Program-made: the position numbers and the translations under genes | NCBI RefSeq assembly: GCF_001941345.1 | Contig: NZ_CP009251.1 | Span: 2,480,001-2,544,000, forward strand | From: Corynebacterium stationis | GTDB lineage: Bacteria; Actinomycetota; Actinomycetes; Mycobacteriales; Mycobacteriaceae | DNA length: 64,000 nucleotides | Direction of reading: 5' to 3' | Notes under the pieces: model-generated | Told to the model about the DNA's origin: nothing | Database searches by the model: none | The model's input: only the letters and a program-made list of their open reading frames with translations | Shown: positions 59,097 through 64,000 of the stretch, one piece after another | Layout of the letters: each line of letters opens with the position of its first letter | How positions within the stretch are numbered: the first letter of the stretch is position 1

Positions 59097-59879
59097 TTAT
59101 TCGTGCAATCCGCACTCGGTTTTGCCATCAGCAAAGACGCGGCCCGCGCGCGCATCATCCCCATCGCCAACAGGGAAAGTCACGGGCGCACAACCGATCG
59201 AGCGGTAGCCTTGCAAGGTCAAGGGGTGGATGACCAGGTTTTCATCGGCAATGTACTTGTCCGTATCGGCTAGATCCCAGGTGATAATCGGGGAGATTTT
59301 CAACCGCCCGGTCCGATCCAGGCTCAGCGCCGGAGCTTGGGCGCGGTGCTCGGAGTCAGCGCGGCGCAGGCCCGTAATCCAGCCGGCGTATTCATCCATG
59401 GCCATATTCAGCGGTTCGACCTTGCGCATGCGGTTGTAGGCCGCCAGGTCCCAGCTGTACATGCGCGGGCCGTAAATTTCGTCCTGCTGCTCAGGGCTTA
59501 GCAGTGGCTTAATTCGCTTGAGTGGAAGTTGTGGATAGCGCTTTTCCACAGCGTCAGCAGTTTCTAAGGTTTCCGGGAAGTGGAAGCCGGTATCGATAAA
59601 TAACAGGTCCGCATCCAGTCCGGCTTTCGCGGCTAATTCCGCGAGCACGGTATTTTCCATCGACATGGTCACAGCCAAGCGCCCGGGCGCGTGCTCAGCG
59701 GCCCAGGCCATGATGTCGGTCGCAGTGGCATCGAAAAGCTTATCTGCCCATTGCTCGACTAATTCTTGGTTTTTCTGGGCAACATCAGCCGCAAGGGGCG
59801 CGGTGTCGCGGGTGCCTTGCGGGCTTATCGATGCATCCAGGTAGTTCTTGCCTGCGTTCAGTAGGTCGGTCATGCCCAT
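59097..59879 (-). CDS. cysH: CysH-type (A/P)APS reductase lacking most Fe-S ligands
   Basis: 260 residues from MGMTDLLNAG; a second ATG two codons later is equally usable, and neither has a strong RBS. Clear CysH fold: TMSMENTVLAELA PP-loop variant, FIDTGFHFPETL, MRKVEPL, YAGWITGLRRAD, KISPIITW and catalytic ECGLHE (Cys256). In bacterial APS reductases the 4Fe-4S cluster sits on CC...CxxC; here the pair is Tyr148-Asn149 (AAYNRMRKVEPL) and the second pair is GCAPV, leaving only Cys230. It thus resembles cluster-free reductases. First gene of cysH-cysD-cysN; McbR palindrome upstream. Confidence 0.88.
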   Translation of the reverse strand: MGMTDLLNAGKNYLDASISPQGTRDTAPLAADVAQKNQELVEQWADKLFDATATDIMAWAAEHAPGRLAVTMSMENTVLAELAAKAGLDADLLFIDTGFHFPETLETADAVEKRYPQLPLKRIKPLLSPEQQDEIYGPRMYSWDLAAYNRMRKVEPLNMAMDEYAGWITGLRRADSEHRAQAPALSLDRTGRLKISPIITWDLADTDKYIADENLVIHPLTLQGYRSIGCAPVTFPVGDGDDARAGRVFADGKTECGLHE

Positions 59880-59977
59880 TACTTTAAGCGGATTACGTCT
59901 TTTGTACACCTGCGGAAATCATTTAGGCGGCTAAGCGGGCAATTTAGGAAGAATAAATATCTCGCCAAAGTGAAACA

Positions 59978-60008
59978 CTTAGTCTATTTTAGTAGACTAA
60001 GCAGTCTA
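59978..60008. promoter_or_regulatory. McbR operator between cysH and the Fpr-like stump
   Basis: TAGAC-TAAGCA-GTCTA (59993-60008) is an exact match to the McbR palindrome TAGAC-N6-GTCTA. It overlaps a second inverted repeat, CTTAGTCTA-N6-TAGACTAAG (59978-60001). The site ends 13 bases before the ATG at 60022 and lies about 115 bases upstream of cysH, so it could control both directions. Confidence 0.75.
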
Positions 60009-60021
60009 TAAAGGAGTTTCC

Positions 60022-60357
60022 ATGACACGCGTTTCCATCGTTGGCTCTGCTGCAACGAGCCTACAGACAGCCGAACATCTTATCCGCGCCGGGATGTCCG
60101 TCGACCTCTTCACCGAAGAACCCGCCCCCTTCGGCCTACTCAACAATTGCCCCGACGGAGCCGCTTTGCGTCTCTTTGGCAATATCCGCATCGGCGTGGA
60201 CATCACCATGGATGAAATCTTGCACGATGATGCCGAAGCCCTCCTGCGCGCCCGCGGGGTCGCATATACCACCTGGAGCGGTGGTTGCCCCGAAAACCCC
60301 ATCGACTGGGACGCGGTCATAGAACGCGCCAGCCTAGTGCCCGTCGTATACTTATGA
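60022..60357 (+). CDS. Truncated FprA-like protein of 111 residues
   Basis: Good RBS (AAAGGAG) and ATG. The sequence follows the N-terminus of the full reductase at 5711: RVSIVGSAATSLQTAEHLI for the FAD strand-helix, DLFTEEPAPFGLLNN for FEKMPAPFGLIRY, LRLFGNIRIGVDITMDEI for RFLGNIEVGRDITVDEM. The dinucleotide motif GxGPAG has become GSAATS, about 20 residues are deleted after LLNN, and all NADP and C-terminal domains are absent. It cannot be a reductase. In C. glutamicum a ferredoxin reductase gene lies near the cys cluster, so this is probably its remnant, still expressed from a regulated promoter. Confidence 0.7.
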   Translation: MTRVSIVGSAATSLQTAEHLIRAGMSVDLFTEEPAPFGLLNNCPDGAALRLFGNIRIGVDITMDEILHDDAEALLRARGVAYTTWSGGCPENPIDWDAVIERASLVPVVYL

Positions 60358-60361
60358 GGTA

Positions 60362-60904
60362 ATGAATGATAAACACATCCGGCTATCAGACGATGACCGC
60401 AATGAGGCCATAAACCAGCTCGCCCGCGCCGTCGGCGAGGGTCGGTTGAGCATGGAAGAATTCGAAGAACGCTCCACCGATGTTATGGGCGCAACCTATG
60501 GCAAAGACCTCGTGCCCGTACTGCGTGACATTCCCGCCCATAGGAATACGGACATTAAAGAATTTTCGCGCGCTGACATCGACAAGCTGCGCGCCGACGG
60601 CCGCAAGACCCGCCTTGGCATCGCGCTAATCTCCTCGCTCGTGGGCATTACCGCAGGGCCCCTACTGATTACTTCGAACCTCGCCATCGCCGGGATTGCC
60701 TTGTTGATCGCCGTGCCGATCATCTGGATTTTGCTCTACGTCATGAAAGTCGGCCCAGACTCCTGGCACGCCCCGTCCCTGCGACAATTAGAACGCATGC
60801 GCAAACGCGAAATCGAGGCGCAACGCAAGGATAAGTGGAGCCAGCTTTCCGATGAAGCCCTAGGACTCGCGCAACGCCAGCTATCAAGGTGGAATAAGAA
60901 GTAG
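60362..60904 (+). CDS. DUF1707 protein with two membrane segments
   Basis: 180 residues. N-terminal DUF1707 signature (IRLSDDDRNEAINQLARAVGEGRLSMEEFEERS), two hydrophobic segments (about 82-102 and 106-126), and a basic helical C-terminus. Function unknown; the family is confined to actinobacteria. Starts four bases after the Fpr-like stop, with GAGG in that stop region. Confidence 0.8.
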   Translation: MNDKHIRLSDDDRNEAINQLARAVGEGRLSMEEFEERSTDVMGATYGKDLVPVLRDIPAHRNTDIKEFSRADIDKLRADGRKTRLGIALISSLVGITAGPLLITSNLAIAGIALLIAVPIIWILLYVMKVGPDSWHAPSLRQLERMRKREIEAQRKDKWSQLSDEALGLAQRQLSRWNKK

Positions 60905-60923
60905 TTATGGCACAATATTGCGT

Positions 60924-62153
60924 ATGACTTCTCCACGACTTCGAATCCTTGACCAAGCCGACAAACTGCGCAATGTCGCCTACGACATCCGCGGCGAGGT
61001 GTCAGCGGAGGCGGAGCGCATGGAAATGGACGGCAACCGGATCTTGCGCCTAGATACCGGCAACCCAGCACTCTTTGGCTTTGATGCTCCCGATGTCATC
61101 ATGCGCGATATGATTGCTGCCCTGCCGACTGCTCAGGGCTATTCCACCTCCAAGGGAATCGTATCTGCGCGCCGGGCTATCTACACCCGCTATGAGCTCG
61201 AGGACTTCCCGGCTTTCGACATCAATGATGTCTACCTCGGCAATGGTGTCTCTGAGCTGATCATGATGACCATGCAAGCCTTGCTTTCCGATGGCGACGA
61301 GGTGTTAATCCCTGCCCCTGACTACCCGCTGTGGACTGCTGCGACCTCGCTCTCGGGTGGTACACCTGTGCACTATATCTGCGATGAGCAAGACGACTGG
61401 AATCCGTCCATCGAAGATATCGAATCCAAGATCACCGAGCGCACCAAGGCGATTGTGGTCATCAACCCGAATAACCCGACGGGTGCCGTGTATTCGCGCG
61501 AGGTGCTTGAAAATATCGCGGCTGTGGCCCGCAAGCACTCCCTGTTGGTGCTCGCTGATGAAATCTACGACCGCATCCTCTACGACGGTGCAAAGCACAT
61601 CTCCATGGCATCGCTTGTGCCGGACCTGCTGTGCATTACCTATAACGGCTTGTCTAAGGCTTACCGCGTTGCCGGATACCGCGCTGGCTGGATGGTGCTG
61701 ACTGGCCCGAAGAACCACGCTGCCGGTTTTATCGAAGGCCTGGATTTGATGGCAGGCACACGCCTGTGCCCGAATGTGCCAGCACAGCACGCCATTCAGG
61801 TAGCACTCGGTGGCAAGCAGTCGATTTATGAGCTCACCGCAGAAACCGGTCGCTTACACCGCCAGCGTGACGTTGCTTTTGAAAAGCTCAACGAAATCCC
61901 TGGCGTCTCCGTGACCAAGGCCCAAGGCGCGCTTTATGCTTTCCCGCGCCTAGACCCCAATGTGTATGAGATTCACGATGATACAAAGTTAATGCTCGAC
62001 ATCTTGCGCTCTGAGAAAATCCTCATGGTGCAAGGCACCGGCTTTAACTGGCCGACCACCGACCACTTCCGTATTGTCACCCTCCCCTGGGTTTCGCAGT
62101 TGGAAGAGGCGATTGAACGCCTCGGCAACTTCCTGGTTAGTTATAAGCAGTAA
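60924..62153 (+). CDS. alaT: Alanine aminotransferase (class I/II PLP aminotransferase)
   Basis: 410 residues from MTSPRLRILD; a TTG two codons upstream is in frame but less likely, and no RBS is evident. Seen: LRLDTGNPALFGFDAPD, IVVINPNNPTGAVYSREV, LVLADEIYDRILYD, PLP-binding Lys in YNGLSKAYRVAGYRAGWM. The motif set is that of the corynebacterial AlaT/AspAT branch moving amino groups between alanine or glutamate and pyruvate. Overlaps the convergent HNH gene by 17 bases. Confidence 0.9.
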   Translation: MTSPRLRILDQADKLRNVAYDIRGEVSAEAERMEMDGNRILRLDTGNPALFGFDAPDVIMRDMIAALPTAQGYSTSKGIVSARRAIYTRYELEDFPAFDINDVYLGNGVSELIMMTMQALLSDGDEVLIPAPDYPLWTAATSLSGGTPVHYICDEQDDWNPSIEDIESKITERTKAIVVINPNNPTGAVYSREVLENIAAVARKHSLLVLADEIYDRILYDGAKHISMASLVPDLLCITYNGLSKAYRVAGYRAGWMVLTGPKNHAAGFIEGLDLMAGTRLCPNVPAQHAIQVALGGKQSIYELTAETGRLHRQRDVAFEKLNEIPGVSVTKAQGALYAFPRLDPNVYEIHDDTKLMLDILRSEKILMVQGTGFNWPTTDHFRIVTLPWVSQLEEAIERLGNFLVSYKQ

Positions 62154-63300
62154 AATTATCGGCTATGTCCTGGGCGGTTCCCCTCCACCCTTCCCGAAAC
62201 TGCGGGTTGGGATTGTGGAATATGGGACCGCCTGGTTCTTCTTGGCGGCCTGCCCAGCCATACTCATCACGTTCGATGCGCCCATTTTTCGGCGGCGCAT
62301 TCGGGTTGTCATCGTTTTGCGCGTTGTGCGGACCGCACAAGCTCACGGTGTTTTCCCAACTGGTTTCGCCATCGTGATAGCCCACCGAGCGGATGTGGTG
62401 CACCGCGCATAAAATCGCCGGCAGATTGCAGGATTCATGCGCGCACACGAGATTTTCTAGAACCACGCCCACACGGTGCAGTCCGGTAGAAAAGCGTTCA
62501 CGCACAATCGGCGCGATGGTCTCTAGCTGTGCTTTGCCGTCTTTTATGGTGGTTAATGCCACGTAACCGGTACCGGCAAACTTGAGATTTATCGCTTCAT
62601 CCAGCGGTATCTGCGCCCCGGACAAGGTATTCAAGTGCCCGCGGGCAATATCCACGTTTGGGTCGCCGGAGAAGATAATCATCGGCGTATAGGTAATATT
62701 CGCCTCATTAACGTCATCGCCTGAGCCGTTAAGCAGGCGATTGATGACCCAGTTCGCCAGCAACTGGTCATACTGCAGCACTGGGTTCTTCTTCATCGCG
62801 GTTTTTATATACGGGTCCGCCGCGGTCATAATCGCGCGCGCTTGGTCCGATTTGAACTTGCCCATCAGATTCAGCATGCCGTTTTCATCCGGTTGCTTGG
62901 CAAAGTTCAGCCGGTTGGTCCTGCCCTTGCGCCCGCCCCGCTCAGTCTGCGCCACGATTTTGCGCAACCTCGCATCTGCTTCGTGCATGGATGCGCCTTC
63001 ACATGCTTTGAGCATCCTGCTGAGGATGGCGGGGACATGGTTAAGCCTGGCGTCCACCTTGCCTATTGCTTTCGATACTAAACCCAACATGTCCAAGCTC
63101 AAGCCCAGCTTGGCCGCGACCTTGCCGCGCGGGCGAATCCGCTTGAACACCCGTTGCAACTCGCGCACCTCGGACTCCGCGATGCCATCGCGGCGCGCAA
63201 TGCTGGTGGCCTGCTGGGTGCCGGCGCGCTTGTGAAATGCCGCCAGCACATCCCAGCCGCGGGCCTTCGCCGCGAGGTATGAACTATACGCATCTGTCAT
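62137..63300 (-). CDS. DUF222/HNH endonuclease-domain protein
   Basis: 387 residues from the ATG giving MTDAYSSYLA; a TTG 20 codons upstream (63360) is an alternative start. N-terminal DUF222 helices (EVRELQRVFKRIRPRGKVAAK), then a middle domain and a C-terminal HNH site: CAHESCNLPAILCAVHHIRSVGYHDGETSWENTVSLCGPHN with two CxxC/H zinc-type pairs. Tail NDDNPNAPPKNGR matches the remnant at 7.7 kb. This widespread actinobacterial family is repeated in many genomes and often decayed; its role (possibly selfish endonuclease) is not established. Confidence 0.82.
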   Translation of the reverse strand: MTDAYSSYLAAKARGWDVLAAFHKRAGTQQATSIARRDGIAESEVRELQRVFKRIRPRGKVAAKLGLSLDMLGLVSKAIGKVDARLNHVPAILSRMLKACEGASMHEADARLRKIVAQTERGGRKGRTNRLNFAKQPDENGMLNLMGKFKSDQARAIMTAADPYIKTAMKKNPVLQYDQLLANWVINRLLNGSGDDVNEANITYTPMIIFSGDPNVDIARGHLNTLSGAQIPLDEAINLKFAGTGYVALTTIKDGKAQLETIAPIVRERFSTGLHRVGVVLENLVCAHESCNLPAILCAVHHIRSVGYHDGETSWENTVSLCGPHNAQNDDNPNAPPKNGRIERDEYGWAGRQEEPGGPIFHNPNPQFREGWRGTAQDIADNFTAYN

Positions 63301-63413
63301 GCCGCTCAGCCTAAGACCGCGCTGAGCGCTTGCCAAGACTTCGAAGGCTTGCGTACTCAAAGCTGTGGATAACCTTTCAGGCGAAATGGATATGCGCAGG
63401 CTAGAGTATGTGT

Positions 63414-64000
63414 ATGAATAATTGGCGGAAGGGTCTACTGGCCCTGTTGGCGCTGGCGGGAATCATCACGCTAGTTGGGTTGGTGTGGTTGTGGCCTAGT
63501 GCAGCGACGAAAGCGGGTGAGGATTTCCCGTTTAATCAACCGCAAGTTCCGGGCACAGTGGTCAAGGTGGATAACCATCTGTGTGATTCTGGACTGACCG
63601 GCACGCGCGTGGAGACGGCCCCGCTGATTCCTGCAGGTGACGGCGGCGACTGCACGCGTTCCCTGGTGGAGTTTGATGACGGCACTTTCACCTCGCTGGT
63701 GCACTGGGGCATCGCCGGCGAGCCGGAGCTAGCCGAGGGTGACCGCATCACCATGTCGGAGACCGACGGCAGCCTGTACGCTTTCGCCGATTATGAACGC
63801 ACCAAAAATCTGCTTATCTGGGGTGCTGTCGCTGCGATCGTCATAATCGTGGTTGCGGCGTGGCAGGGTCTGCGTGCACTCATCGGACTGGCGTACAGCC
63901 TCGCGGTGGTGTTTGTCTTCCTCATTCCCGGGCTCATGGCCGGCACGAGCCCGCTGCTACTCGCGTTAGTCGCGTGTTCGACGATTGTGTTCGTAGCTGT
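63414..64000 (+). CDS. YibE/F-like membrane protein (partial, runs off the window)
   Basis: 195 codons visible from ATG at 63414, open to the end. N-terminal membrane helix (GLLALLALAGIITLVGLVWLW), a soluble domain with FNQPQVPGTVVKVDNHLCD and EGDRITMSET, then further helices from about 135 (LLIWGAVAAIVIIVVAAWQGLRALIGLAYSL, VVFVFLIPGLMAG), typical of the YibE/F family of unknown function. TAGAGT at 63402-63407 and no RBS suggest a leaderless transcript. Confidence 0.75.
   Translation, partial: MNNWRKGLLALLALAGIITLVGLVWLWPSAATKAGEDFPFNQPQVPGTVVKVDNHLCDSGLTGTRVETAPLIPAGDGGDCTRSLVEFDDGTFTSLVHWGIAGEPELAEGDRITMSETDGSLYAFADYERTKNLLIWGAVAAIVIIVVAAWQGLRALIGLAYSLAVVFVFLIPGLMAGTSPLLLALVACSTIVFVA

Overview
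The window comes from a Corynebacterium chromosome. The gene families and gene order match the C. glutamicum type: glnH-pknG, ackA-pta, fprA, purT-purA, fba, pyrE, sseA, clpB, then aldehyde dehydrogenase, hspR-dnaJ-grpE-dnaK, then a cys cluster and alaT. Several regulatory motifs have the form known for that genus: HAIR boxes with SigH-type promoters, an exact McbR operator and a GlxR-like site. The species cannot be named from the sequence alone.

Layout. 1-7.1 kb: end of glnH, pknG, the convergent acetate pair pta-ackA, and an FprA-type ferredoxin-NADP reductase. 7.2-7.85 kb: a decayed DUF222/HNH endonuclease gene. 7.8-20.9 kb: mostly minus-strand housekeeping genes (purT, purA, a FUSC-like membrane protein, fba, GH76 hydrolase, TrmH-type methylase, pyrE, a Pro/Glu-rich membrane protein, a rhodanese whose catalytic Cys is Ser, clpB). 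21-33.3 kb: methionine ABC transporter metQNI, a GltS-type symporter, an Lrp regulator next to a LysE exporter, a flavin monooxygenase, a globin-reductase, a nitrilase, a DUF1023 hydrolase with a small helical partner, and an aldehyde dehydrogenase. 33.4-38.1 kb: a frameshifted PspC gene and the dnaK-grpE-dnaJ-hspR heat-shock cluster.

38.5-51.5 kb is an accessory block between dnaK and putA. It starts with a nest of insertion sequences: an old IS3-family element whose orfB is interrupted by a second IS3-family element and by a complete IS21-family element. Both insertions can be undone in the sequence to restore the reading frame. Next comes a sortase-assembled pilus locus, transcribed backbone pilin - class C sortase - LAETG minor pilin - 1017-residue LPLTG tip protein. 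About 1 kb of AT-rich DNA separates it from putA.

51.6-64 kb: putA, an AI-2E-type transporter, a nucleosidase, and a sulfate-activation operon cysH-cysD-cysN. CysH lacks three of the four iron-sulfur ligands expected of a bacterial APS reductase. Divergent from cysH is a 111-residue stump of an FprA-like protein directly behind an exact McbR palindrome. No cysI, cysX or cysC is visible. Then come a DUF1707 protein, alaT, an intact DUF222/HNH protein and the start of a YibE/F-like membrane protein.

The most notable items are the cluster-less CysH beside the Fpr stump, the nested IS structure, the three acidic repeats in PknG, the Cys-to-Ser rhodanese, and the pilus locus with a stem-loop between backbone pilin and sortase. 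No CRISPR array, tRNA or rRNA gene was seen.
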